From the NCBI GenBank assembly GCA_009691855.1, contig SIAI01000010.1, positions 1 through 64,000 of the forward strand: DNA of 64,000 nucleotides, read 5' to 3'. Numbering within the stretch: the stretch's first letter is position 1; the number at the start of each line of letters is the position of its first letter. The notes under the pieces were generated by a model. That model saw only the letters and a program-made list of their open reading frames with translations, did no database searches and was not told the DNA's origin. Positions 43,610-52,134 of the stretch are shown piece by piece. Position numbers and translations under genes: made by a program. The stretch is from Planctomycetota bacterium (lineage in GTDB: Bacteria > Planctomycetota > UBA1135 > GCA-002686595).

Positions 43610-44179
43610 TCAGCGCAGAGTCGGTCCTCCCGGAACGGAACCGATCCAGTCCCTCAGGTGCACCGAGTCCCTGCTCGGATCGACGAGGAAATCGAGCCGG
43701 AACGACGCGCAGCTCCCTGCGCTAGAAACGAGCTCGACGCGGCAATCGATTGCGTCGTTCCGTCGTGCGTCCACGAGCACGCGACCGTGTAGCCCTTCGA
43801 ACCACGAGCCTCCCGTGTCGGAAAAGTCGAAGGCTCCGACGCGCACGGGGCACCAACCTTCAGGGCTCGGCTGGAGTTCGAGATAGCAGGTCTGCGACTC
43901 GTACTCTTGCGCCAGCATCACCGCCGCAAGAACTCCACCATCCCGGAGCGGAACACTCTCCGCGTAGCGGGCCGCGGAGGGCTCACGGTCCAAGTCCCCC
44001 ACGAGGAAGCGCACCGCTTCGCTCGGCCCTTCGAGTGACCACTCACCTCGGCGCGCGCCAAGCTCTTCTTCGAGAGCGAAAGGCAGCTCCCTCAGCTGCT
44101 CAGGAGCTTGCTCACGTGGCTCACAGGCGACGAAGGCCACCAACCAGAGGGCGAGTCGGCCGCCAAACCTCGCGGACAC
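43610..44179 (-). CDS. Putative lipoprotein, unknown function
   Basis: 189 residues from GTG 44179, with AGG upstream. N-terminal RFGGRLALWLVAFVACEPRE is a signal peptide ending in FVAC; the position before Cys fits a lipobox only loosely (Phe at -3). The mature part contains pairs of cysteines (YESQTCYLEL, EGWCPVRVG, IDCRVELVSSAGSC). No enzyme motif is seen. It closely follows panB, 11 bp downstream on the same strand, and converges with purE 5 bp away. Codon third positions look less GC-rich than in neighbours. Confidence 0.55.
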   Translation of the reverse strand: MSARFGGRLALWLVAFVACEPREQAPEQLRELPFALEEELGARRGEWSLEGPSEAVRFLVGDLDREPSAARYAESVPLRDGGVLAAVMLAQEYESQTCYLELQPSPEGWCPVRVGAFDFSDTGGSWFEGLHGRVLVDARRNDAIDCRVELVSSAGSCASFRLDFLVDPSRDSVHLRDWIGSVPGGPTLR

Positions 44180-44190
44180 GGCCGCCGACC

Positions 44191-45033
44191 TCAGTACGAC
44201 TCCGTCTCGCGCGGAAATTCCCCCGCGCGCACGTCCTGGGCGTAGCGCGCGAAGGCGTTCTTCATCTGCTCGCCCAGCTCCGCGTAGCGGCGCACGAAGC
44301 GCGGGTGGAACTTGGTGTACAGGCCGAGCATGTCGTGCGACACCAGGATCTGCCCGTCGCACTCAGGACCGGCGCCGATGCCGATGATCGGGATCGAGAC
44401 GGACTTCGAGACCTCGCTGGCCAAGCTCGCGGGAACCTTCTCGAGCACGATCGCGAAGGCGCCGGCGTCCTCGAGGGCCTTGGCGTCGCGGCGCACCTCG
44501 TCGGCTTCCTCGGGCTCGGTCGCGCGCACCTGGTAGGTGCCGAACTTGTGGATCGACTGCGGCGTGAGGCCGAGGTGGCCCATCACCGGGATGCCGGCCT
44601 CGACGATGCGCCGGATCGTGGGCGCGATCGAGAGGCCGCCCTCGAGCTTCACGGCCTCGACGTGCGCCTGCTGCACCATGCGCCCGGCGTTGCGCAGGGC
44701 TTCGTCGGTGTTCACCTGGTAGCTCATGAAGGGCAGGTCGCCGACGACGAGCGCGCGTTCCACGGCCGAGGAGACGAGTTCGGCGTGGTAGAGCATCTCC
44801 TCCATCGTCACCGAGACCGTCGTGTGCCGGCCCTGCACCGCCATGGCGGCGGAGTCGCCCACCAGGATCACGTCCACCTCGGCCTGGTCGAGGAGTTCCG
44901 CCATCAAATAGTCGTAGGCGGTGAGCGCGACGATGCGCTGCTTGCGCTCCTTCATCAGGCGCAGCGATTTGGTCGTGACCTTCTTGTCGCGCTTCTCGGG
45001 CTTGGCCTCGCGGCCGTTGCGCTCGCGGGTCAT
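44191..45033 (-). CDS. panB: 3-methyl-2-oxobutanoate hydroxymethyltransferase
   Basis: 280 residues. PanB adds a methylene-THF carbon to alpha-ketoisovalerate, the first step to pantoate and CoA. The family blocks are VDVILVGDSAAMAVQGRHTT, VVGDLPFMSYQVNTDEALRN (metal Asp), EAVKLEGG, IPVMGHLGLTPQSIHKFGTY and IIGIGAGPECDGQILVSHDM. The ATG is at 45033; accD ends 25 bp upstream. The N-terminal 20 residues are charged and variable. Confidence 0.96.
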   Translation of the reverse strand: MTRERNGREAKPEKRDKKVTTKSLRLMKERKQRIVALTAYDYLMAELLDQAEVDVILVGDSAAMAVQGRHTTVSVTMEEMLYHAELVSSAVERALVVGDLPFMSYQVNTDEALRNAGRMVQQAHVEAVKLEGGLSIAPTIRRIVEAGIPVMGHLGLTPQSIHKFGTYQVRATEPEEADEVRRDAKALEDAGAFAIVLEKVPASLASEVSKSVSIPIIGIGAGPECDGQILVSHDMLGLYTKFHPRFVRRYAELGEQMKNAFARYAQDVRAGEFPRETESY

Positions 45034-45058
45034 CGGCAGCCCGCCTTCTCTGCCCGCT

Positions 45059-46195
45059 TCACGACCGGCCCTTGGGGCGCAACGCGCCGCCGCCGTGCGA
45101 CACGCGCGCGCCCTTCGAGTAGTCGATGAACTTGGCAATAGTCTCGCGCATCTCGGAACGCTTCACGATCGCGTCGATCATGCCGCGCTCGAGCAGGAAC
45201 TCGGCGCGCTGGAAGCCGGGCGGGAGCTCGACCTTGAGCGTGGTCGCGATCACGCGCGGCCCGGCGAAGCCGATCAGCGCGCCCGGCTCGGCCAGGATCA
45301 GGTCGGTGATCGAGGCGAACGAGGCCGTCACGCCGCCGGTGGTCGGGTGCGTCATGACGCAGATCGAGAAGCCGCCGTTCTCGTTCAGCGTCTGCAGCGC
45401 GGCACAGGTCTTGGCCATCTGCATCAAGGAGAGGATCCCCTCGTGCATGCGCGCGCCGCCCGAGCTGGTGAAGATGAGCAGCGGGCGCTTCTCGCGCACG
45501 GCCAGCTCGGCCGCGAGCGCGATCTTCTCGCCCACCACCTCGCCCATCGAGCCGCCCATGAAGTTGAAGTCGAGGATCGCCAGCACGACCGGGCGCCCGA
45601 GGATCGTGCCCAGGCCGCAGAGCAGCGCTTCCTTCTGGCCTGAGCGCTCGGTCGCGCGCCGCACCTTCTCGGCGTAGGGCTGCGCGTCCATGAACTGCAG
45701 CCGGTCGAGGGCCTCGATGTCGGCGAAGTGCTCGCGGAAGCTGCCCTCGTCGAGCGTCATGCGGATGCGCTCCTTGCCGGGCACGGTGAAGTGGAAGCCG
45801 CACGAGGGGCACACGCGGCCCTTCTCCTCCAGCTCCTTGCGGAAGATCACCTGGCTGCAGGACTCGCACTTGAGCCACAGCCCGCCGGGCATGTCCTTCT
45901 TCTTCGAGAAGCGCAGACGCGCGAGGCGCCCCTCGCGCTTGGGCTCCTCTTCGGGCTTGTCGCTGCTGCCCTCGGTGGCCTCCGCAGGCTCGGCCTTCTC
46001 GGCGGCCTTGTCGGCCTTCTTCTCCGCCTTGCGCTGCAGCTTCTCGAGCTTCTTACGCTCCTTCTCGCGGCCCTTGTCCGAGCGCGGGTCGGCGGCCGAG
46101 CCCGGGGCCGGGGCGACGGGCTCGAGCGGCGCGCCCGAGCTCTCACCGGCCAGCGGATTGGACTGCGTTTCGTCGGCCAAGGAGCGTCCTTCCAT
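45059..46195 (-). CDS. accD: Acetyl-CoA carboxylase carboxyltransferase subunit beta
   Basis: 378 residues. The N-terminal 110 residues are a charged Lys/Glu/Ala-rich extension (ERKKLEKLQRKAEKKADKAA) not seen in short forms and probably disordered. Then comes the zinc ribbon KCESCSQ ... VCPSCGFHF and the carboxyltransferase core: VVLAILDFNFMGGSMGEVVG, LIFTSSGGARMHEGILSLMQ and HPTTGGVTASFASITDL. The subunit moves the carboxyl from biotin to acetyl-CoA in fatty-acid synthesis and needs AccA, which is not in this window. ATG 46195. Confidence 0.95.
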   Translation of the reverse strand: MEGRSLADETQSNPLAGESSGAPLEPVAPAPGSAADPRSDKGREKERKKLEKLQRKAEKKADKAAEKAEPAEATEGSSDKPEEEPKREGRLARLRFSKKKDMPGGLWLKCESCSQVIFRKELEEKGRVCPSCGFHFTVPGKERIRMTLDEGSFREHFADIEALDRLQFMDAQPYAEKVRRATERSGQKEALLCGLGTILGRPVVLAILDFNFMGGSMGEVVGEKIALAAELAVREKRPLLIFTSSGGARMHEGILSLMQMAKTCAALQTLNENGGFSICVMTHPTTGGVTASFASITDLILAEPGALIGFAGPRVIATTLKVELPPGFQRAEFLLERGMIDAIVKRSEMRETIAKFIDYSKGARVSHGGGALRPKGRS

Positions 46196-46199
46196 GGGG

Positions 46200-46949
46200 C
46201 TAGCCTGGGGTGGTCTGGTGCGCCGCACGCCGCGCCGCTTCAGCGGCGGCGCGCAACTCGGCGATGCGCCGCGCGCGCTCGGCGACGCCGTAGATGGCCG
46301 AGCCGGCCACCAGAACGTCGGCTCCCGCCGCGGCACAGCGCGGGAGGGTCTCGGGATTCAACCCGCCGTCCATCTCGACGTGCCCGGCGTAGCCCGCGCG
46401 CCGCAGCGCGACGACCTTGGGCAGGACCTCGGGCATGAAGCGCTGGCCCCCGAAGCCGGGGAACACGCTCATGACCAGCACCAAGTCCAGCGCGTCGAGC
46501 ACGCCCAGGACACGCTCGACGGGCGTGTCGGGGTTGAGCGCGATGCCGACCTTGGGCACGCCGGCCGCGCGGAAGGCGCGCACCACCGTGCGGATGGCGG
46601 CGTCGTCGGCGCACAGCTCGGCGTGGAAGGTCAACACATGCGCGCCGGCCTTCACGAAGTCCGGGGCGTAGCGCACCGGGTCGGTGATCATCAGGTGCAC
46701 GTCCAGCGGGCGCTTGGCGACCGCGTGGATACGCTCGACCACCGGCGGGCCGATTGTCAGGTTCGGCACGAAGTGGCCGTCCATGACGTCCACGTGGTGC
46801 CAGTCGGCGCCCGCCGCCTCGATCGCGACCAGCTCGTCGGCGATGCGCGCGAAGTCGCAGGAGAGCAGCGACGGCGCGATCGTGAGCGGCTGCAATTCCT
46901 TCACCGGCTGGGCCTTCGCGACGGACAAGGGGCTCCCGACGGGCGGCAT
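46200..46949 (-). CDS. rpe: Ribulose-phosphate 3-epimerase
   Basis: 249 residues. A TIM barrel with IAPSLLSCDFARIADEL, DWHHVDVMDGHFVPNLTIGP (metal-binding His and Asp), LDVHLMITDP and HAELCADDAA, then VMSVFPGFGGQRFMPEVLPK and VEMDGGLNPETLPRCAAAGA. The usual TVNPGFGGQ is SVFPGFGGQ here. Rpe interconverts Ru5P and Xu5P in the pentose phosphate or Calvin route. ATG 46949 sits 57 bp past the pgk stop; a 20-residue N-terminal extension precedes the barrel. Confidence 0.95.
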   Translation of the reverse strand: MPPVGSPLSVAKAQPVKELQPLTIAPSLLSCDFARIADELVAIEAAGADWHHVDVMDGHFVPNLTIGPPVVERIHAVAKRPLDVHLMITDPVRYAPDFVKAGAHVLTFHAELCADDAAIRTVVRAFRAAGVPKVGIALNPDTPVERVLGVLDALDLVLVMSVFPGFGGQRFMPEVLPKVVALRRAGYAGHVEMDGGLNPETLPRCAAAGADVLVAGSAIYGVAERARRIAELRAAAEAARRAAHQTTPG

Positions 46950-47006
46950 GGGCGGGCGATTCTACGCTCGCGGTCTGGACGAACCCAAGGGAGGGCGGGG
47001 CGCGGA

Positions 47007-48215
47007 CTACGCCTTGGCTACCCTGGGCCGCAGCAGGGCTTCGATCCCGGGCAGGGCTTTGCCGCCCAGGAGCTCCAGCGACGCCCCACCGCCGGTGGAG
47101 ATGTGCTTGATCCTGGACGCGACCCCCAGGAGCTCGACGGCCGCCACCGAGTCCCCACCCCCCACCACGGTGTAGGCCGCGGCCTCGGCCACGGCCTTGG
47201 CCACGGCGGCGGTGCCGGCGCGGAAGGACTCCCACTCGAAGACCCCCATCGGGCCGTTCCAGACCACGGTCTTGGCCTTGGCGATCTCGACCGCGTAGCG
47301 GCGTCTGGTTTCCGGACCGATGTCGAGGGCGAGCTTTCCGGCCGGGATCTCGGTCACGGTGCTGGGCTTGGCCGTCTCGGCCAAGGCGTCGGCCACCACG
47401 TGGTCGCTCGGCAACAGGATGCGGCAGCCGCGCTTCTCGGCCGCGGCCATGGTCTGCTTCACGGCCTCGAGCTGGTCCGCCTGGAGCTTGGAGCCGCCGA
47501 CCTCGTGCCCCAGGGCCTTGAGGAAGGTGTAGGCCATCCCGCCGCCGATCAGGATCGCGTCGCAGACCGGTATCAGGTTCGCCACCACAGGCAGCTTGTC
47601 CGAGACCTTCGCGCCGCCGAGGATCGCGACCAGCGGCCGCGCGGGGTTCTCGAGCACCTTGCGGAAGGCCGCGACCTCACGCTCCAGCAGCCGGCCCGCG
47701 GCCGACGGCAGAAACTGGGCCACGACCGACACCGACGACTCCGCGCGGTGCGAGGTGCCGAAGGCGTCGTTGACGAACACGTCGCCGAGCTTCGCGTAGC
47801 TCTTCGCCAGCTCGACGTCGCCCTTCGTCTCGCCCTTGTGGAAGCGCACGTTCTCGAGCAGCACGATCGCGCCCGCCGGCGCGGCCTGGACCGCCTTCTC
47901 GACGGCCGGGCCGATGCTCTCGTCGAGGCCCACGACCTTCTTCTTGGTGAGCTGCTCGAGGCGCTCGGCCACCGGCTTCAGGCGCAGGGACTCGAGCACC
48001 TTGCCCTCGGGCCGGCCGAGGTGGCTCATCAGCACCGGACGGCCCTGCTTGGCGAGGATGGCCTCGATCGTCTCCAACGAGGCGCGGATGCGCGTGTCGT
48101 CGGTGATGTGCCCGGCCTCGTCCTGCGGCACGTTGAAGTCCACGCGCACGAGCACGCGCTTCCCGGCCAGGTCGAGGTCGTCGAGGTGCGGGACGTCGAA
48201 GCGCATGGCTGCCAT
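47007..48215 (-). CDS. pgk: Phosphoglycerate kinase
   Basis: 402 residues. N-domain: AGKRVLVRVDFNVPQDEAG, VLMSHLGRPEGKVLESLRLK, VLLENVRFHKGE and ELAKSYAKLGDVFVNDAFGT. C-domain: VAILGGAKVSDKL, ILIGGGMAYTFLKALG, KTVVWNGPMGVFEWESF, VVGGGDSVAAVE and HISTGGGASLELLGGKALPG. Pgk makes ATP from 1,3-BPG. The ATG at 48215 leaves 5 bp after the gap stop; another ATG three codons on (MRFDVP) is nearly as good. Confidence 0.97.
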   Translation of the reverse strand: MAAMRFDVPHLDDLDLAGKRVLVRVDFNVPQDEAGHITDDTRIRASLETIEAILAKQGRPVLMSHLGRPEGKVLESLRLKPVAERLEQLTKKKVVGLDESIGPAVEKAVQAAPAGAIVLLENVRFHKGETKGDVELAKSYAKLGDVFVNDAFGTSHRAESSVSVVAQFLPSAAGRLLEREVAAFRKVLENPARPLVAILGGAKVSDKLPVVANLIPVCDAILIGGGMAYTFLKALGHEVGGSKLQADQLEAVKQTMAAAEKRGCRILLPSDHVVADALAETAKPSTVTEIPAGKLALDIGPETRRRYAVEIAKAKTVVWNGPMGVFEWESFRAGTAAVAKAVAEAAAYTVVGGGDSVAAVELLGVASRIKHISTGGGASLELLGGKALPGIEALLRPRVAKA

Positions 48216-48220
48216 GACGG

Positions 48221-49249
48221 CTAGGCCTTGGCGGTCGCCTTGGCGCCCTTGCCGGAAAGCGCGTGCACGTACTGCATGAGGTCCACCACGCGATTCGAGT
48301 AGCCCCACTCGTTGTCGTACCAGGCGATGACCTTGACCATGTTGCCTTGCATCACCATGGTCGACTGGGCGTCGAACAGCGCGCTCGCGGGGTGGTGCAC
48401 GACGTCGCTGGAGACCACCGGATCGTCGGTGTAGTCGATGATCCCGGCCATCGGCTTCTTGCCGGAGGCCGTCTTGAAGGCTGCGTTCACCTCCTCGACC
48501 GTGACGGTGCGCGAAAGAACGGCCACCAGGTCCACCACCGAGCCGTCCGGCACCGGCACGCGCAGCGAGCAGCCGTCCAGCTTGCCCTTGAGCTCGGGCA
48601 GGATCTTGCCCACGGCGCGCGCGGCGCCGGTGGAGGTCGGGATGATGTTGAGCGCTGCCGCGCGCGCGCGGCGCAAATCCTTGTGCGGGAGGTCGAGGAT
48701 GTTCTGGTCGTTCGTGTAGGCGTGCACAGTAGTCATCAGGCCGTGCTGAATGCCGAAGGCGTCGTGCAGCACCTTGGCGACCGGCGCCAGGCAATTCGTG
48801 GTGCAGGAGGCGTTGGAGATGATGCGGTGCTCGGGTCGGAGCGTGTTCTCGTTCACGCCCATCACCACCATCGCGTCGATCTCGTCCTTGGCCGGCACGG
48901 TCAGGATCACCTTGGGCGCGCCCGCGGTGCAGTGCTTCTCGCAGCCCTCGCGGCTGGCGAACACGCCCGTGGATTCGATCACGAAGTCGATCTGGTTGGC
49001 GGCGTGGGGGAGCTTGGCCGGGTCCCTCTCGGCCGTGACCTGGATCTTCTTGCCGTCCACCACGAGCCCGTCCTTGGCGGCCTCGACCTTGCCCGCGAAA
49101 CGCCCGTGGACCGAGTCGTAGCGCAGCAGGTAGGCCAGCGTCGCCGCGTCGGTCAAGTCGTTGATCGAAACGACCTCGAGGCCCTTCTGGTGGCAGACGC
49201 GGAAGACGTTGCGGCCGATGCGGCCGAAGCCGTTGATGGCGATACGCAT
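48221..49249 (-). CDS. gap: Glyceraldehyde-3-phosphate dehydrogenase
   Basis: 342 residues. NAD-binding start [20 protein letters not shown], the catalytic Cys in [18 protein letters not shown], and the following [40 protein letters not shown] and [16 protein letters not shown]. The dehydrogenase oxidises GAP to 1,3-BPG. Together with pgk it makes the lower-glycolysis pair at the head of a leftward operon gap-pgk-rpe-accD-panB. ATG 49249; no Shine-Dalgarno sequence is evident. Confidence 0.97.
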   Translation of the reverse strand: MRIAINGFGRIGRNVFRVCHQKGLEVVSINDLTDAATLAYLLRYDSVHGRFAGKVEAAKDGLVVDGKKIQVTAERDPAKLPHAANQIDFVIESTGVFASREGCEKHCTAGAPKVILTVPAKDEIDAMVVMGVNENTLRPEHRIISNASCTTNCLAPVAKVLHDAFGIQHGLMTTVHAYTNDQNILDLPHKDLRRARAAALNIIPTSTGAARAVGKILPELKGKLDGCSLRVPVPDGSVVDLVAVLSRTVTVEEVNAAFKTASGKKPMAGIIDYTDDPVVSSDVVHHPASALFDAQSTMVMQGNMVKVIAWYDNEWGYSNRVVDLMQYVHALSGKGAKATAKA

Positions 49250-49500
49250 TGCGACGGTGGGGTGGCGGTCTAGGGGCGCTGGGGGATTGGGACGGGTCGG
49301 TTCCGCGGAACTTCCGAGCGTGCCAGCGACCGGCGGCCCGTCGCCGGAGCGAGGATCCAGGAGGGCGCAATTCGCTCGCACCCCCGGGCAGCCGCTCCCG
49401 ACGTTGTTTCCCGCGGAAACCCGGCAGAGACTAGCGGTCTCTTCCGATGGCTTCAATCGGCTCCGACTAGACTTCCCGAGCTCCCTCTCGCCCGCCCTCG
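49250..49500. promoter_or_regulatory. Divergent intergenic region, gap / tilS
   Basis: About 250 bp with promoters for both sides expected. A palindrome GTTTCC-CGC-GGAAAC lies at 49406-49420 and could be an operator or a leader structure. TAGACT near 49468-49473 resembles a -10 box for tilS, but its -35 is weak. No gene is seen. Confidence 0.35.
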
Positions 49501-50994
49501 ATGAGCGCCGCCGCCCGCACCACCGACGACTGGTCCCAGCGCTGGCCGGCGCTGGCGCGGGCGGTCGGGCTCGGCGCGGACGAGCGCCTGCTGCTGGCGC
49601 TCTCGGGAGGTGCCGACAGCGTGCTGCTCCTGCACTGGCTGGCCGCCGCGCGGCCGAGCGCGTGCATCCGCGCGGCGCACGTCGACCACGGCCTGCGCGG
49701 CGTCGAGAGCGACGGCGACGCCCTCTTCACCGCCGAGCTGTGCCGCGCGCTGGGCGTGCCCTTCGTCTGTCTCCGCGCCGAGCTCGAGCCCGGGACGAAC
49801 CTGGAGGCGCGCGCGCGCGCCGAGCGCTACCGCCTGCTCGTGTCCGAGGCGCAGGCGAGCGGCCACACCACGATCCTTACCGGACACCACTCCGACGACG
49901 CGCTCGAGACCGTGCTCATGCGCTGGGTGCGCGGGACGGAGCTCGCCGGCCTGCGCGGGCCGCGCGAGAAGCTCGTGTGGCGCACCGCGCCGGGCGAACC
50001 CGCGGTACGCGTGGTGCGCCCGCTGCTGACCCTGCGCCGCGAGGAGGTGCGCGCGCTGCTCGCCGCGCGCGGCCTCGCCTGGCGTGAGGACTCGAGCAAC
50101 GCCGATCCGCGCTTCACTCGCAACCGCGCGCGCGCGCGCTTCCTGCCGCTGCTCGAGGATCTGGGCGGGCCGGAGCTGATCGACGAGTTGCGCGCCTTCT
50201 CGCACGCGGTCGAGGCGCTGGAGAGCGAGTTCGCGCGGGCCACCGCGCACCTCGCCTGGCGCGCGGCGCCCTATGCGGTCGCGGCGCGCGGCGCGGAGGA
50301 GCGCACGCTGGGGGGCGTGCTGCCGCGCGGTGAGCTCACGCCGCTGGCGCGTCCGCTGGCGCGCCGGGTTCTCTGGCGCCTGCTGACCGACGGCGTCGGC
50401 GTGGCGCCCTCGAGCACCGTGCTCGAGCGCGTGCTGGCGGATCTCTTCGCCGCGCGCAACGCGCGCGTGGGTCTGGCGCGCGGCTGGACGTTGCTCCTGC
50501 GCCCGCGCGAGCTCGTGCTGCTGCCGCCGCGCCGCGCGCAGAGCGCCCTCGGAACCGTGGCGCAGCAACTCTTACTGCCCTTCCCCAGCACTGGGCCGGT
50601 GCGGCTGCCCACGCCCGAACTCGCCCTGAGCGTGCCGGGGATCGTGACCCTGGAGGACGGCCGGCGGCTGTCGGCCGAGCTCAGCGCCCCGCCACCGAGC
50701 ACCCCGCCGCGGCGCGCCAGGCTCGAGGCCGAGCTCGACGCGGCGGCGCTCGAGGGCCCGCTGACGGTGCGCTTCCCGCAGCCCGGCGATCGCTTCCGCG
50801 CGCTGGGCGCGCCGGGCTCGAAGCCGCTGGTGCGCTTCCTCGCCGATCGCGGGGTGCCGCGCGAGGAGCGCGCCCACGTCCCGCTTGTGACGGTGGGCGC
50901 CGAGATCCTGTGGGTGGCGGGCTTCGCCCCGGCCGAAGCGCGGCGCATCCAGAGCCACACGCGCCGACGGCTGCGCCTGACGCTGCACGCCTGA
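49501..50994 (+). CDS. tilS: tRNA(Ile)-lysidine synthase
   Basis: 497 residues. TilS changes C34 of the tRNA-Ile(CAU) anticodon to lysidine with ATP and lysine. The PP-loop is [17 protein letters not shown], followed by [20 protein letters not shown], the conserved [20 protein letters not shown] and RRFTRNRAR-like [20 protein letters not shown]. The C-terminal half is longer than in E. coli and holds a region of charged Arg/Glu repeats. ATG 49501; a repeat of family C follows the stop. Confidence 0.95.
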   Translation: MSAAARTTDDWSQRWPALARAVGLGADERLLLALSGGADSVLLLHWLAAARPSACIRAAHVDHGLRGVESDGDALFTAELCRALGVPFVCLRAELEPGTNLEARARAERYRLLVSEAQASGHTTILTGHHSDDALETVLMRWVRGTELAGLRGPREKLVWRTAPGEPAVRVVRPLLTLRREEVRALLAARGLAWREDSSNADPRFTRNRARARFLPLLEDLGGPELIDELRAFSHAVEALESEFARATAHLAWRAAPYAVAARGAEERTLGGVLPRGELTPLARPLARRVLWRLLTDGVGVAPSSTVLERVLADLFAARNARVGLARGWTLLLRPRELVLLPPRRAQSALGTVAQQLLLPFPSTGPVRLPTPELALSVPGIVTLEDGRRLSAELSAPPPSTPPRRARLEAELDAAALEGPLTVRFPQPGDRFRALGAPGSKPLVRFLADRGVPREERAHVPLVTVGAEILWVAGFAPAEARRIQSHTRRRLRLTLHA

Positions 50995-51030
50995 GCTACT
51001 TCTGCCAGAAGTCTGCGCACGGCGCGAGGA

Positions 51031-51237
51031 TTCTCGAAGCAGAGGAAAACGCAGCGCGGAGACGCGGAGGAAGAAGGGGAGCGCGGTGGAAGAATGAGGT
51101 CAGAGAAGATGGGGCCTCCGCGGCTTCGGCTCTCCGAGAGTCGCCCATCCGGAGGCCGATTCTTCCTCCTCCGCGTCTCCGCGGTGCGTTTGGGTTGCAG
51201 GCACCGCCCGCGCTGAACGGCTTGTTCTTGGGAAGGG
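51031..51237. repeat. Dispersed repeat family C, copy 2
   Basis: Aligns with the copies at 15443 and 60169. Here the inner inverted repeat is nearly perfect: AACGCAGCGCGGAGACGCGG on the left and the reverse complement of CCGCGTCTCCGCGGTGCGTT on the right, each flanked by a GGAAGAA/TTCTTCC end. The right tail GAACGGCTTGTTCTTGGGAA matches the other copies. It sits between tilS and yggS, both rightward. Confidence 0.8.
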
Positions 51238-51255
51238 GTTGCTTCCCCCGCGCGG

Positions 51256-52134
51256 GTGACTTCCCACGCCCCCAGGGGTAGTCTCTTGCGCTGGCGCTCG
51301 CGGCCGGTGACGAGCAGGGAGCGTCGCAGGACCCCGGCTGGCAGATCCGTCTTGGACACGCGTCCCCTCGAACCGTCCCCCCACTCCCCGAACGCTCACG
51401 TTCCCCTCGCGCAACGGCGCGCACGGGTCCTGGAGCGCATCGCGGACGCCGCACGCCTGGCCGGACGCGCCCCGGGCGAGGTCGAGCTGCTGGCGGTGAC
51501 GAAGTCGGTCTCGGCCGAGCGCGCGGCGGAGCTGTTCGAGCTCGGCACCCAGGACCTGGGCGAGAACCGCTTGCAGGACCTCGAGGCAAAGCGCCTCGCC
51601 TTTCTGGCCGCCGGTCGGATCGCGCGCTGGCACTTCGTCGGCCATCTTCAGCGCAACAAGGCGCGCCGCGTGGTGCGCGTCGCCCACGCCATCCACTCGA
51701 TGGACTCGCTCGAGCTCTACGAGACGCTGGTGCGGGTGGCGACCGAAGAGCAGCGCTTCCCCGGCATCTTCCTGCAGGTGAAACTGGCCGACGAGGAGAC
51801 CAAGGGCGGCCTGGCGCCGGCCGACGTGCCGGCGCTGGTCGAGCGCGCGCGCTCGGGCCCGCTGCCGCTGCTCGGCCTGATGACCATGGCCCCGCTGGTG
51901 GCCGAGACCCAGGCCGCCGTGCGCGGCGCACGCCAGGTCTTCGAACGCGCCGGGGCGCTCGCGCGCACCCTGGCGGCTTCGGCCTTCGTCGGCGGCCGCG
52001 TGCGGCTCTCGATGGGCATGAGCCAGGACTTCGAGGAGGCCGTGCGCGCCGGTGCGCACCTGGTGCGCATCGGCAGCCTCTTGTTCGCCGAGCCGACGCC
52101 CTCGGCGTTGCCGGCGCGGGAGCAGGCCGGATGA
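51256..52134 (+). CDS. YggS-family PLP-binding protein (PLP homeostasis)
   Basis: 292 residues as the longest open frame; the start is uncertain because only GTG 51256, GTG 51307 and TTG 51352 precede the homology, and no clear ribosome site marks one. Family similarity begins about residue 50. The PLP Lys is in VELLAVTKSVSAERAAELFE, then TQDLGENRLQDLEAKRLAFL, IARWHFVGHLQRNKARRVV, LMTMAPL and LSMGMSQDFEEAVRAGAHLV with IGSLLF. These proteins bind PLP and balance B6 and amino-acid pools. It is coupled (ATGA) to the kinase gene. Confidence 0.88.
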   Translation: MTSHAPRGSLLRWRSRPVTSRERRRTPAGRSVLDTRPLEPSPHSPNAHVPLAQRRARVLERIADAARLAGRAPGEVELLAVTKSVSAERAAELFELGTQDLGENRLQDLEAKRLAFLAAGRIARWHFVGHLQRNKARRVVRVAHAIHSMDSLELYETLVRVATEEQRFPGIFLQVKLADEETKGGLAPADVPALVERARSGPLPLLGLMTMAPLVAETQAAVRGARQVFERAGALARTLAASAFVGGRVRLSMGMSQDFEEAVRAGAHLVRIGSLLFAEPTPSALPAREQAG